Shown here in pieces: positions 1 to 9,413 of a stretch of 64,000 nt of DNA. A program made the translations under genes and the position numbers. The notes beneath the pieces were generated by a model. It was not told the origin of the DNA and ran no database searches. It saw only the letters and a program-made list of their open reading frames with translations. The stretch spans positions 124,001 to 188,000 of the forward strand of contig UQCD01000002.1 in assembly GCA_900539455.1 (NCBI GenBank), in the 5' to 3' direction. The DNA is from an uncultured Eubacteriales bacterium (GTDB lineage Bacteria; Bacillota; Clostridia; Lachnospirales; Lachnospiraceae). How positions within the stretch are numbered: position 1 is the stretch's first letter; each line of letters starts with the position of its first letter.

Positions 1-744
1 TGGAAGTCCTATGGAATGGATAGATTCCCTATACTAATAAAATTTATTGATGCTAAGGATAAGTTGTCTATTCAGGTACATCCGGATGATGAATATGCCA
101 TTAAAAATGAAAATGAATTAGGCAAAAATGAAATGTGGTATATTATGGAAAGTGGGGAAAACTCTTACTTATATTGTGGCTTTAACAGAAAAACTACAAA
201 GGAAGAGGTTGAAAGAAGAGTAAAGGATAATACTTTGTTGGAAATTTTAAACAAGGTAAAGGTAAAAAAGGGTGATTCCCTGCTGGTAAAGGCTGGAACA
301 ATCCACGCTATAGGAGAAGGCATACTTTTATGTGAGGTGCAGCAAAATTCAAACTGTACCTATAGATTATACGATTATGACAGAGAGGATATGTTTGGAA
401 ATCCTAGACCACTTCACTTAAAAAAGGCATTAGATGTTATAAATGTAGACAAGGCCAGTGATAAGCAAGAGGTATTTGACATAGAAAAGCATATTGGTTA
501 TAATTCTCAAATATTAGCAAGCTGTAAATATTTTGAATGTACAAAGTATCAGGTATTTGACAGTCTGCAGATAGTTTTAGATGAAACCTCGTTTAAGTCC
601 TTTATTATATTAGAGGGCAATGGAAAAATATCAGACGGAAAAATAGAATTTGCTTATAAAAAAGGTGACAGCTTTTTTATGCCTGCTGGTAATTCAAAAA
701 TTAATATTACAGGTGAAAGCACATTATTAGTTACACACATTTAA
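1..744 (+). CDS. manA: mannose-6-phosphate isomerase, class I (5' end outside window)
   Basis: Interconverts mannose-6-phosphate and fructose-6-phosphate in the cytoplasm, supplying mannose units for surface glycans. The frame is open from base 1, and the ATG at 16 lies inside the conserved core, so the gene is cut by the window edge rather than starting there. The cupin zinc site is visible: QVHPDDEYA near residue 25 of the fragment, the Glu in GKNEMWY near residue 45, and GTIHAIGEG near residue 103. About 247 residues remain of a usual 310 or so. The next gene, a glycosyltransferase, starts 12 bp downstream, which fits a sugar-nucleotide and glycan operon. Confidence 0.9.
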   Translation, partial: WKSYGMDRFPILIKFIDAKDKLSIQVHPDDEYAIKNENELGKNEMWYIMESGENSYLYCGFNRKTTKEEVERRVKDNTLLEILNKVKVKKGDSLLVKAGTIHAIGEGILLCEVQQNSNCTYRLYDYDREDMFGNPRPLHLKKALDVINVDKASDKQEVFDIEKHIGYNSQILASCKYFECTKYQVFDSLQIVLDETSFKSFIILEGNGKISDGKIEFAYKKGDSFFMPAGNSKINITGESTLLVTHI

Positions 745-756
745 AGGAGCAATACA

Positions 757-1872
757 ATGAAATTTGCAATAGATTTGTTATGGGTAAAACCAAAGTGCAA
801 TGGTGGAATAGAGTCTTATATAAGAAATTTATTAGATGGCTTTATGGCACTTAATGATAAAAATGAATATATTTTATTTTGCGCCAAGGATAATGCTGAT
901 ACCTTTAAGCATTATTTAGCGGACCCGCGTTTTAAAATGGAAGTGTGCGATATAAGTGCCTTTGCAGTAGGAAAGCGTATTTTATGGCATAATAGAAATT
1001 TTAATAAGCTTCTTGTAAAAAAGAATATTAAGTATTGCTTTATGCCTGTATATTGTAAGCCACTTAGAAAGTGTAAAAAAGTAAAATATGTAACTACAAT
1101 ACACGATTTACAGCAGCTTCATTTTCCAGAGTATTTTTCAAAGAAAAGAAGGGCCTGGATGATGTTTGCCTGGAAAAGAACAGTTAAAACCTCAGATTGT
1201 ATTGTAGCAATATCACAATGGGTAAAAAATGACATAATGGAGCATTTTGGCAATAAAAACACCGATATAAGGGTAGTGTTAAACCCTATTGTAACAGACC
1301 AGACAAAGACAGATTTTAATATTGTAAGTGAAAAATATCAGATTAAGGAAAGTGATTACTTTTTTGTACTGTCATCTATGTTAAAACACAAAAATATTAT
1401 GACAGCCCTTAAAACCCTTGAGGAAATAAAAGAAAAAAATATTGATTTACCAAAGAAGCTTGTAATAGCTGGTATTTCAGAAGCTGACGAAAACAGAATT
1501 GTAGAATATATAAACGACCACGGACTAAAGGAAAATTGTGTGCTTGCAGGTTTTATTTCCAATGAGGATAGAAATACTTTATTTGAAAAAGCCTACGCAT
1601 TTTTATTCCCAAGCATATTTGAAGGCTTTGGAATGCCTGTGGTAGAAGGACTAATGCTGGGAGCAAGGGTAGTTACTACAAAGTGTACAAGCATACCTGA
1701 GGTATCTAAAAATCTTGCATATTATGTGGATGACCCCTTTGATACAAAGCAATGGATAGACAAGTTATTAGAAATAAAGGATAAACCAAAGCAGGCTATA
1801 GATTTTCCAGAGTATGAAAAGTCTTATGTAGCAAAGCAGTATTTGGAAGTGTTTGAAAGTGTATTTAGATAA
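757..1872 (+). CDS. GT4-family glycosyltransferase
   Basis: A GT-B fold retaining glycosyltransferase that probably adds a sugar to a lipid-linked surface polysaccharide; the donor is unknown. The N-terminal acceptor domain has a GGIES loop near residue 16. The C-terminal nucleotide-sugar domain carries the EX7E-type motif EGFGMPVVE at residues 289-297. The length, 371 aa, is normal for the family. The start follows an AAAGGAGC ribosome site directly after manA, and the 3' end overlaps the next glycosyltransferase by 20 bp, so the two are probably translationally coupled. The family is clear; the exact linkage made cannot be read from sequence. Confidence 0.88.
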   Translation: MKFAIDLLWVKPKCNGGIESYIRNLLDGFMALNDKNEYILFCAKDNADTFKHYLADPRFKMEVCDISAFAVGKRILWHNRNFNKLLVKKNIKYCFMPVYCKPLRKCKKVKYVTTIHDLQQLHFPEYFSKKRRAWMMFAWKRTVKTSDCIVAISQWVKNDIMEHFGNKNTDIRVVLNPIVTDQTKTDFNIVSEKYQIKESDYFFVLSSMLKHKNIMTALKTLEEIKEKNIDLPKKLVIAGISEADENRIVEYINDHGLKENCVLAGFISNEDRNTLFEKAYAFLFPSIFEGFGMPVVEGLMLGARVVTTKCTSIPEVSKNLAYYVDDPFDTKQWIDKLLEIKDKPKQAIDFPEYEKSYVAKQYLEVFESVFR

Positions 1873-2740
1873 AAAAATTCCTATAATAGTATTAAATTAC
1901 AATGATTACCAGACAGCCAAAAGCTTTCTTTTGCATTTTAAGAGAGAGCTTGCAGATATTTTAGAACTGGTATTTGTAGATAATCATTCTACAGATGGCT
2001 CTTATGAGAAACTTTATGAGGAGTTTTCGGCTCTTGGAAAATTCATTAGAAATAGTGAAAATATGGGATATGGCAAGGGTAATAATGTTGGACTCAGATT
2101 TGCATTAGAAAGCTTAAAAAGTAAAAGAGTAATTATAGCAAATCCAGATATTATTATTACAAAGGAAGCAATTTATAGTCTTTGCGAGGCTATGGATAAG
2201 GATACATCTGTAAAGCTTGCTGCACCTAAAATGTTAGATGAGGCAGGGCATGAACAGGTATCAGCGTGGAAACTGCAGGGTGTAATCAGAGATGGTTTAT
2301 CCTCAATGATTATTACAAATAGAATTTTTAAGTTAGACAAAAAGCTTTATTCAAAGGAAGAATTGTCAAAGGACAGACTATATGTAGAGGCTATTAATGG
2401 CTCCTTTTTTATGGCAGATATGGAGGCGTTTGCCGGCATAGGCTTTTTTGATGAGGATACCTTTCTTTACTGTGAGGAAAATATTATAGGCTTCAGGATG
2501 AAGGAAAAGGGCTATAAGGAGCTTTTATTAAACAGCGTTTCATATATTCATGCCCATAACAAAACTATAGGAAAAATATACAGTAAAAAATCAAAACGCT
2601 ATAAAATCCTACAGGAAAGCAGAAAAATCTACTATAGAAAATGTTTGAAAACAGGGAAATTTAAGCTTATAATCTTCAGTATAATGTCGGCTATTGGAGC
2701 CTTAGAACGAAAATTGATTGATAAATTGCCTATAAGGTAG
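1853..2740 (+). CDS. GT2-family glycosyltransferase (rhamnosyltransferase-like)
   Basis: An inverting GT-A glycosyltransferase resembling dTDP-rhamnosyl transferases of polysaccharide clusters. The N-terminal beta strand IIVLNYN is followed by VFVDNHSTDGS near residues 40-50 and an ANPD metal-site motif near residue 96. The C-terminus is basic with a hydrophobic stretch, suggesting loose membrane association. The start is a TTG codon inside the 3' end of the upstream gene, because no ATG lies before the conserved strand. The ribosome site is weak, so coupling to the upstream gene is likely. The rhamnose assignment is an inference from family resemblance only. Confidence 0.82.
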   Translation: MKVYLDKKIPIIVLNYNDYQTAKSFLLHFKRELADILELVFVDNHSTDGSYEKLYEEFSALGKFIRNSENMGYGKGNNVGLRFALESLKSKRVIIANPDIIITKEAIYSLCEAMDKDTSVKLAAPKMLDEAGHEQVSAWKLQGVIRDGLSSMIITNRIFKLDKKLYSKEELSKDRLYVEAINGSFFMADMEAFAGIGFFDEDTFLYCEENIIGFRMKEKGYKELLLNSVSYIHAHNKTIGKIYSKKSKRYKILQESRKIYYRKCLKTGKFKLIIFSIMSAIGALERKLIDKLPIR

Positions 2741-2769
2741 TATTATTACACAGAAAGGGCTAAGAAACT

Positions 2770-4173
2770 ATGATTAGAGATAACCAGAAATTTTTAAATA
2801 GATTACATTTAGTTTTAGATATGCTTTTAATAATGCTTTCTTATATAGAAGCATGGACATTAAAGTTCCGTTCACCATTTTTTTTCGGTACAGAAAGTTC
2901 TTTATCCTTTGAAGATTATATGGTGGCACTTATTTTTATTGTGCCTGGATATATATTGTTGTATATGGCATTCAGACTTTATACAGCAAAGCGTGTTATG
3001 GGACGAAGATATGAAATCGGTGAGCTTTTAAAGGCAAATGTATTAGGCGTACTGATTTTCCTTACAGTGCTGTTTATGTTTAAGCATATTGACTTTTCAA
3101 GAGAAATGATTTTTATTTTCTTTGTAGTCAACTGCATAAATGGTATTGCAATAAGAATGGTTTTAAGACTTTTCCTTAGAACTATTAGAAAAAGGGGCTA
3201 TAATCAGAAGCATATTTTACTTATTGGATATTCAAGGGCAGCAGAAGGCTTTATAGACAGGGTAAAGGCAAACCCTGAATGGGGATATTTAATCAGAGGC
3301 ATTTTAGATGATCATATAGAAAGAGGCACTATGTATAAGGGAGTAAAGGTTATTGGCAGAATTGACAACTTGTCAGTAATACTTCCAGAAAACAGATTAG
3401 ATGAGATTGCTATTACCTTGGGTATTGGTGATTATCAAAAACTGGAGGAAATAGTAGCTGCCTGCGAAAAAAGTGGTGTTCACACCAAATTTATACCAGA
3501 TTACAATGGCATTATTCCAACAAAGCCTTATACAGAGGATTTGTTAGGCTTGCCTGTAATAAATATCAGATATGTGCCACTTACCAATTCCTTCAATGCT
3601 TTTATAAAAAGACTTTTAGACATTGTAGTAACCCTCGTGGCTATTGTAGCTGTATCTCCGATTATGCTGATTGTAGCGATACTTATAAAAACAACCTCTA
3701 AAGGACCACTTATTTACAAGCAGGAAAGAGTTGGGCTTCATCAAAAGAAGTTTAATATGTATAAGTTCAGGTCTATGGTAGTGCAGGAGGCTAGTGAGGA
3801 AAAAAAGGAATGGACTACTAAAAATGACCCCAGAGTTACAAAGGTAGGCAGATTTATCAGAAAAACAAGTATAGATGAGCTTCCGCAGCTTTTCAATATT
3901 TTAAAGGGAGATATGAGTATTATCGGTCCCAGACCTGAAAGACCATATTTTGTTGAAAAGTTTAAAGAGGAAATACCAAGATATATGGTTAAGCATCAGG
4001 TTAGACCAGGGCTTACAGGCTGGGCGCAGGTCAATGGCTATCGAGGTGATACTTCCATTGAAAAGCGTATAGAATATGACTTATATTATATTGAAAACTG
4101 GACACTTGGATTCGATATAAAAATATTTTTTATGACATTTATTACTGGATTTGTCAATAAAAACGCATATTAA
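2770..4173 (+). CDS. polyprenyl-phosphate sugar-1-phosphate transferase (WbaP/CpsE type)
   Basis: Starts a lipid-linked glycan by moving a sugar-1-phosphate from a UDP-sugar to undecaprenyl phosphate at the membrane. Four or five hydrophobic segments occupy residues 10-130, a Rossmann-like soluble region (ILLIGYSRAAEG, about 149-160) follows, and the bacterial sugar transferase core fills residues 280-467. The core shows a membrane anchor at 283-303, YKFRSMV at 331-337, the SIDELPQL segment at 367-374 and GPRPERPYFV at 386-395. The length, 467 aa, is typical of the full-length polytopic class. It follows two glycosyltransferases and precedes two LCP proteins that could attach the finished polymer to the wall. 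Confidence 0.9.
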   Translation: MIRDNQKFLNRLHLVLDMLLIMLSYIEAWTLKFRSPFFFGTESSLSFEDYMVALIFIVPGYILLYMAFRLYTAKRVMGRRYEIGELLKANVLGVLIFLTVLFMFKHIDFSREMIFIFFVVNCINGIAIRMVLRLFLRTIRKRGYNQKHILLIGYSRAAEGFIDRVKANPEWGYLIRGILDDHIERGTMYKGVKVIGRIDNLSVILPENRLDEIAITLGIGDYQKLEEIVAACEKSGVHTKFIPDYNGIIPTKPYTEDLLGLPVINIRYVPLTNSFNAFIKRLLDIVVTLVAIVAVSPIMLIVAILIKTTSKGPLIYKQERVGLHQKKFNMYKFRSMVVQEASEEKKEWTTKNDPRVTKVGRFIRKTSIDELPQLFNILKGDMSIIGPRPERPYFVEKFKEEIPRYMVKHQVRPGLTGWAQVNGYRGDTSIEKRIEYDLYYIENWTLGFDIKIFFMTFITGFVNKNAY

Positions 4174-4192
4174 AGGTCAGGAAGGACATATT

Positions 4193-5485
4193 ATGAGCAA
4201 TAAGTTCGATGAGAATAAAAGTGTGTCAGACGATACTATAGAAATCAATGAAATATTATTGGACATTACTGAGGATAAAAAGACAAAAAACAAGAGAATA
4301 CGAAGAAATGTTGAAAAGAGTATTTTACTTGTGATAGAGTTGTTTGTTATATTTGTATCAGCCTTTGCATTATTTTTACTGGTTACTCCTAATTCTAAGG
4401 CAATGCTGCTAAATTCCTGGATAGGAAGAACCTTTATAAAGCTTGTAGTAACAGATTCAGAATATAACAATATTCTTGACAAGGACTACAATAGAAATGA
4501 TATGAATGCAAATGATGGTGTAGATACAGAGGTTTTAGATAAGTACACAAATATTGCGTTGTTTGGCCTAGACTCCAGATATGGAGAGCTGGAAAATGGT
4601 GTCAGAAGTGATACCATAATTGTTGTTAGTATTAATAATGAAACAAAAGAGGTTAAAATGTGTTCTGTGTATAGGGATAACTGGCTTAGAGTGGTGAAAA
4701 AGGATGGTACTGCCTTCTATGGAAAGGTCAACTCAGCCTATGCTTATGGAGGGCCGGAGGCAGCAGTTAAAACCTTAAACCAGAATTTTGATTTGAATAT
4801 TACTGACTATGCCACAGTTAATTTTTATGGCATAGCAAGAATTATAGATATGCTAGGTGGTATTGATGTAAATATTACCAGTACAGAGATGTATTGGATT
4901 AATCAGTATCTTGGAGAAACCCGAATAGTTACAGGCATTAATTCAGAGCTTGTATATAATTACGGACAGGTACATTTGAATGGTATTCAGGCAACTGCCT
5001 TTTGTAGAATAAGATATACTACATTTACAGATCCTGAGGGAAATAAATATAACGATGACTTTGGAAGAACAGCAAGACAGAGATTTGTTATTAGTCAGTT
5101 AGTTGAAAGAGCTAAGACGGCAGGTGTATCAAAAGTATTAGACCTTGCTGATGAGGTGTTTAATGGTGGAGAGGAAATCATTAAAACAAGTATTCCATAT
5201 GATGAATTGTTAGATATGATACCATTACTTATGGACTTTAGTATAACAGGTCAGGCAGGTTTCCCTTCAACTTACACTTGTCCGGACATGAGGTATACCA
5301 ATAATGAAAGCTCTGTTGTTGCACAAGGCTTTGCCTATAATGTTACAAAAATGCACGAATTTTTGTTTGGAGATTATGGCTATACCCCATCAAAGGTGGT
5401 ACAAGGGATAGATGAATCCTTAAAAGGTCTTACCCATGTAGAAGAAGTTACATTACCTGAGGATGCTACTGACCAACAAAAATAG
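4193..5485 (+). CDS. LytR-CpsA-Psr (LCP) family glycopolymer ligase, first copy
   Basis: Membrane-anchored enzyme of the family that transfers lipid-linked polymers to peptidoglycan. The start is the ATG at 4193, preceded by AGGAAGGAC; a longer frame from 4151 overlaps the upstream gene and is less likely. A charged cytoplasmic tail of about 38 residues is followed by one membrane span (about 40-62) and the external LCP domain. Family motifs seen are FGLDSR, RSDTIIVV, SVYRDNW and VNSAYAYGG, and a late RTARQRFVI segment, matching the Asp and Arg residues that bind the pyrophosphate lipid. A second closely similar copy follows 72 bp downstream. Confidence 0.9.
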   Translation: MSNKFDENKSVSDDTIEINEILLDITEDKKTKNKRIRRNVEKSILLVIELFVIFVSAFALFLLVTPNSKAMLLNSWIGRTFIKLVVTDSEYNNILDKDYNRNDMNANDGVDTEVLDKYTNIALFGLDSRYGELENGVRSDTIIVVSINNETKEVKMCSVYRDNWLRVVKKDGTAFYGKVNSAYAYGGPEAAVKTLNQNFDLNITDYATVNFYGIARIIDMLGGIDVNITSTEMYWINQYLGETRIVTGINSELVYNYGQVHLNGIQATAFCRIRYTTFTDPEGNKYNDDFGRTARQRFVISQLVERAKTAGVSKVLDLADEVFNGGEEIIKTSIPYDELLDMIPLLMDFSITGQAGFPSTYTCPDMRYTNNESSVVAQGFAYNVTKMHEFLFGDYGYTPSKVVQGIDESLKGLTHVEEVTLPEDATDQQK

Positions 5486-5557
5486 CTTGTATACCCTGTG
5501 GTAAAGTAGAATATAATAATACACAGCCACAACTATAATATGAATTCGAGGATAGAT

Positions 5558-6940
5558 ATGAGTACAAAAAAAACAAATGATTTAGATGTTATTTCAAGCA
5601 GAAGAGTTAATGATGGTAAAAAAACCAAAACATCAAATAAAATATCGAGCGAGATGTATAGTGACGAATATGAGGATTATACAGTAGATATTGGAGATAT
5701 TTACGAGGAAGAAAAAAATGAAAGAAAACAGCGTAAGCTTAAAAAGAAAAGAAAAAAGAGAAGAAAAATAGCATTATTAATAGGTGAATTTTTTGCTATC
5801 AGTATACTGATTTTCGTTTTGGTAATGCTTATTATGCCTAATTCCAAGGCATGGTTTTTAAGTACGCCTATCGGAAAATTCTTTATTAGTATAGTTGTTC
5901 CTGAAAGTGATATGGACAAGATTATTGATAAAAACTTCAACAGAAAAGATGTTCAGATTAATGAAGGCCTTGATACATCAGCTATGAAGGATTATTACAA
6001 CATTGCATTGTTTGGGCTGGATTCAAGAAATGATGAGTTAAGTGGTGGTGTAAACAGTGATACAATTATTATTGTAAGCATAAATAAAAAGACCGGACAT
6101 GTTAAAATGTGTTCTGTATATAGAGATACCTGGGTTAGAGTTGCAAAGAAGGATGGTAGCTGGGAATACAACAGAATTAATAGTGCATACTCCTATGGCA
6201 CAGCACAGGAGGCTGTAAAAACGCTGAATGCCAACTTTGACCTTAACATATCCGACTATGTATCAATTAATTTTGCAGGCTTAGCAAATATTATAGATAT
6301 GCTAGGCGGCATTGATATAAAGATTACGGAGGATGAAAGATATTACCTTAACCAGTATCTTGGAGAAACCAGAATTGTTACAGGAATAAATTCAGATTTG
6401 GTATACTCTTCTGGCTATGTACATTTAAACGGTATTCAGGCAGTTGCCTTTTGTAGAATTAGATATGTAACATTTACAGACGAAGATGGTACACAGTATA
6501 ATAACGACTATGGCAGAACTGCAAGACAGCGTCGTGTTATTATGAAAATGGTTAATAAGGCAAAGAGTGCCGGACTTACTCAGGTTATGAATATGGCAAA
6601 CGAGGTTTTAAATAGCAATATTTTATATACAAGTATGCCTTATGATGAGATTATTGATTTGATTCCAACCTTGCTTAATTTTACGATTACTGGCTCATCA
6701 GGATACCCATACACACTTGAAAGTGTTGCTAATTTATATCTTGCAGATGGTAATGTGCTTAAGTATCCTGTTATTATACAGGGACTTAGTTATAATAATT
6801 ATAAGATGCACGAATTTTTATTTGATGATAAAAATTACAAGCCATCTACAACTGTAAAGCAAATTGAAAAGGCTCTGGAGAGCTTGTTAGGTTATGGTGA
6901 AAAAAGATTAGACGGCGACGAAAATATTAAGTTAGACTAA
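5558..6940 (+). CDS. LytR-CpsA-Psr (LCP) family glycopolymer ligase, second copy
   Basis: Paralogue of the preceding gene with the same layout: a lysine-rich cytoplasmic tail, one membrane span near residues 74-96, then the external LCP domain. Motifs FGLDSR, NSDTIIIVS, SVYRDTW and INSAYSYG are all present. I place the start at the ATG at 5558, six bases after a GAGG, rather than the in-frame ATG at 5540. Long stretches match the first copy nearly word for word (for example LNQYLGETRIVTGINS against INQYLGETRIVTGINS), so this is a tandem duplication. The two may serve different polymers or be redundant. Confidence 0.9.
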   Translation: MSTKKTNDLDVISSRRVNDGKKTKTSNKISSEMYSDEYEDYTVDIGDIYEEEKNERKQRKLKKKRKKRRKIALLIGEFFAISILIFVLVMLIMPNSKAWFLSTPIGKFFISIVVPESDMDKIIDKNFNRKDVQINEGLDTSAMKDYYNIALFGLDSRNDELSGGVNSDTIIIVSINKKTGHVKMCSVYRDTWVRVAKKDGSWEYNRINSAYSYGTAQEAVKTLNANFDLNISDYVSINFAGLANIIDMLGGIDIKITEDERYYLNQYLGETRIVTGINSDLVYSSGYVHLNGIQAVAFCRIRYVTFTDEDGTQYNNDYGRTARQRRVIMKMVNKAKSAGLTQVMNMANEVLNSNILYTSMPYDEIIDLIPTLLNFTITGSSGYPYTLESVANLYLADGNVLKYPVIIQGLSYNNYKMHEFLFDDKNYKPSTTVKQIEKALESLLGYGEKRLDGDENIKLD

Positions 6941-6968
6941 GAATAGTAGTGAATGAGAGAGGGATTGC

Positions 6969-7496
6969 ATGGACGGAAATGTAAATTTTGTTTTTGCAGA
7001 GCCTGATGGTGGAAGCGCTGATGGAGATAAACATTGGATGTTTATGGAGAATGTCCGATTGGCACATGAGCGTCAGGAAATTGAAGATGCAAGAGAAAAA
7101 TTAGAAAAAGACAAAAAAGAATTTGAAAGATTAAAGAAAGCCAAGGAAAGTGAGCTTTTGGTTAAGGAAAAACAGCTGCTTCGTCAAAAGGATTTATTTG
7201 ATAAGCAATGGGGTGTAGTTGAAAAGGAGTTAAAGCGGATTGCATCAGATAAGGATAGGATTGCCCGTGAAAAGGCGTATATTGAAAGAGAAAAGCAGGC
7301 ATTGCGCATTGAACAAAACAGAGGCTATGTGGTCAAAAATGGAGCATTCTTTGTAGGTGTCAATAGTGAAGCCTCTCTCAAACGGAGATATAGGGAGCTT
7401 ATGAAGATATATCATCCGGATAGTGGAAACGGTGATGAGGCTACATTACTTTTTATTAATAAGGAATATGAAAATATAAAAAAGAATTTTGGCTAG
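6969..7496 (+). CDS. small coiled-coil protein with C-terminal J-domain-like segment
   Basis: A 175-aa soluble protein with no signal peptide. Residues 30-115 are strongly charged and heptad-like, predicting a long coiled coil. The last 42 residues (SLKRRYRELMKIYHPD onward) look like helices II-III of a J domain with the diagnostic HPD tripeptide, followed by FINKEYENIKK. J domains stimulate the ATPase of DnaK-type chaperones, so it may recruit DnaK to a specific client or site. It starts 28 bp after the second LCP gene and may be co-transcribed. Its client and role are unknown. Confidence 0.72.
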   Translation: MDGNVNFVFAEPDGGSADGDKHWMFMENVRLAHERQEIEDAREKLEKDKKEFERLKKAKESELLVKEKQLLRQKDLFDKQWGVVEKELKRIASDKDRIAREKAYIEREKQALRIEQNRGYVVKNGAFFVGVNSEASLKRRYRELMKIYHPDSGNGDEATLLFINKEYENIKKNFG

Positions 7497-7601
7497 ATAT
7501 TATCTCCATAATTTCTTCATTACAAAAACACATTTCCTACACATTTTAATTTTATTATGTAGTACATAAAATAAAGATGCTAGATAGGAGATGGATTTAT
7601 T

Positions 7602-9104
7602 ATGGATAATAATTTTAATTCTAATAATATGGGCTCGGCTAATATTAACCCAGGTACACCTGATATTGAAAATAATGGATATAATGGTCAGGTACAGAAT
7701 ACATCAGATAATGGTCAGGTGACAGATAATAGTCAGATGTTTAGCCAACAGGCAGGTGAGCCACAGATAAATGCCAAAGCACCAGAGGGTGTGGGTCAGC
7801 CTTATACTTTTTATCAGATTCAGCAGGGTGAAAAGGTAGACGAAAAGAAGAAAAAGGCAAAGAAAAAGAAGGTTAAAAAGCCAATGACCTTTGGCAGGGT
7901 ATTTTCTGTAGGCTTAGCACTTATGCTGGTTACAGTTCTTATTAATACTGGTATTTTATATGGCGTTTTAGAATATACAGACTGGGGAAGGTCAGCAAAT
8001 GATAACAGAAATGTAGTTGTTGGAACTACTCTTCAAAATGGAACAGCCGAAGTTACTGGTACAAGCACAGGCACAAGCAATGGAGAATATACAGTAGCTG
8101 ATATTGCAAAAATGGTAAAGCCATCTGTAGTATCAATAACAAATACATCAATCGTTGACCAAAACTATAATCCTTTTTATGGTGGCTCAGGTCAGTATCA
8201 GGTAAAGGGTGCAGGCTCAGGTATTATTATTGGCATTAACGATAAAGAGCTTCTTATAGTTACAAATAATCATGTAGTTGAGGACTCTGTTAGCCTTTCA
8301 GTACAGTTTATCAATGATAAAACTATTGATACAGCATATGTAAAGGGAACAAATTCCACAAGTGATATAGCAGTCGTTGGTATTCCTATTGATGATTTAG
8401 ATGATGACACACTTAATGCAATAAAGGTTGCAACATTAGGCAGCTCTGATGATTTATCAGAAGGCGATCAGGTGGTAGCTATTGGTAATGCCTTAGGATA
8501 TGGCCAGTCAGTTACAGTTGGATATGTAAGTGCAAAAAACAGAACAATTACAATAAACAACAATGATATGGTAGTTATTCAGACAGATGCAGCTATTAAT
8601 GGTGGTAACAGTGGTGGTGCACTTATTAATATGAAGGGCGAGGTTATTGGCATAAATGTAGCAAAGTCCAGCAGTTCAAGCTTATCTTCAACCTCTGTAG
8701 AAGGTATGGGCTATGCGATTCCTATATCAGATGCCACAGCTACAATTACAAAGCTTATGAATACAGAAAAGAAAGAGCAGTATTCAGAGGACGAAAGAGG
8801 CTACATTGGAATTACAGCAATTACTGTAGACTCTCAGACAGCAGCCTCTTACAATATTCCGGTAGGTGCATATGTAAGAAGCGTTACTGAAAATAGTCCA
8901 GCCGATAAAGCAGGTATTACAACAGGCAGTGTCATTGTTGCAGTAGACGACAATGAAGTAACAACAGCTAATGAACTAGTTGAGCAGCTTTCATATTACA
9001 AGGCTGGTGCAAAAGTTAAAATAAAAGTATATATTCCTTCTGGAAGAGAATATACAGAAAAAACTGTGGAAGTAAAATTAGTTGCAAAGGGTAGTGCAGA
9101 ATAA
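7602..9104 (+). CDS. HtrA/DegP-like membrane-anchored serine protease with PDZ domain
   Basis: Extracytoplasmic quality-control protease. A low-complexity, Asn- and Gln-rich cytoplasmic region of about 80 residues and a Lys-rich stretch precede one membrane span (about 98-124). The trypsin-like domain shows the full triad: His224 in TNNHVVED, Asp255 in TSDIAVVG and Ser337 in GGNSGGAL. A PDZ domain fills about 400-490 (YIGITAITV ... GSVIVAVDDNEV). The layout matches Firmicute HtrA proteins, which usually respond to envelope stress. The start ATG follows AGGAGATGG. A strong intrinsic terminator lies 36 bp after the stop, ending the unit. Confidence 0.93.
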   Translation: MDNNFNSNNMGSANINPGTPDIENNGYNGQVQNTSDNGQVTDNSQMFSQQAGEPQINAKAPEGVGQPYTFYQIQQGEKVDEKKKKAKKKKVKKPMTFGRVFSVGLALMLVTVLINTGILYGVLEYTDWGRSANDNRNVVVGTTLQNGTAEVTGTSTGTSNGEYTVADIAKMVKPSVVSITNTSIVDQNYNPFYGGSGQYQVKGAGSGIIIGINDKELLIVTNNHVVEDSVSLSVQFINDKTIDTAYVKGTNSTSDIAVVGIPIDDLDDDTLNAIKVATLGSSDDLSEGDQVVAIGNALGYGQSVTVGYVSAKNRTITINNNDMVVIQTDAAINGGNSGGALINMKGEVIGINVAKSSSSSLSSTSVEGMGYAIPISDATATITKLMNTEKKEQYSEDERGYIGITAITVDSQTAASYNIPVGAYVRSVTENSPADKAGITTGSVIVAVDDNEVTTANELVEQLSYYKAGAKVKIKVYIPSGREYTEKTVEVKLVAKGSAE

Positions 9105-9140
9105 AAATATAGCCGTTAAATTAGTTTAATAAAATATATA

Positions 9141-9176
9141 AAAGTAGGCTTACATTGGTGTAAGTCTACTTTTTGT
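9141..9176 (+). terminator. intrinsic terminator after the HtrA-like gene
   Basis: A stem formed by AAGTAGGCTTACA and its near-perfect complement TGTAAGTCTACTT, with a 4-base loop, runs into a T tract. It sits 36 bp after the protease stop codon. Confidence 0.88.
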
Positions 9177-9247
9177 GTATCAGAGGATTAGGTAATTGTC
9201 TAATATAACAATAACTACTGCGTTTTTTAAAATAAAAATGTAAAATA

Positions 9248-9276
9248 TTGACAAAAAATCAAATGGTTGGTATTCT
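9248..9276 (+). promoter_or_regulatory. sigma-A promoter for the 9414 gene
   Basis: TTGACA at 9248-9253 and TATTCT at 9271-9276 are separated by 17 bp, with a TGG just before the -10 (extended -10 type). The 309-bp gap between 9105 and 9413 holds the upstream terminator, this promoter and an untranslated leader of roughly 130 bp; I see no other gene or clear structure in it. Confidence 0.7.
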
Positions 9277-9413
9277 ATAAGCAGATTTAATTTGTTAGAG
9301 TGTATGGGAAAGAGGTGAGAATAGAAATACATAGCAGATTATATTTAGTTACTAGACAAGGTTACAAAAGAAAGGACTACAACACCAAATAGCGGATATT
9401 AGGAGGTACAGAT

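Noticed and set aside
1..15. ManA starting at the ATG at 16
   Set aside because: The frame is open from base 1 and the ATG falls within the conserved core, so the true start is upstream of the window.
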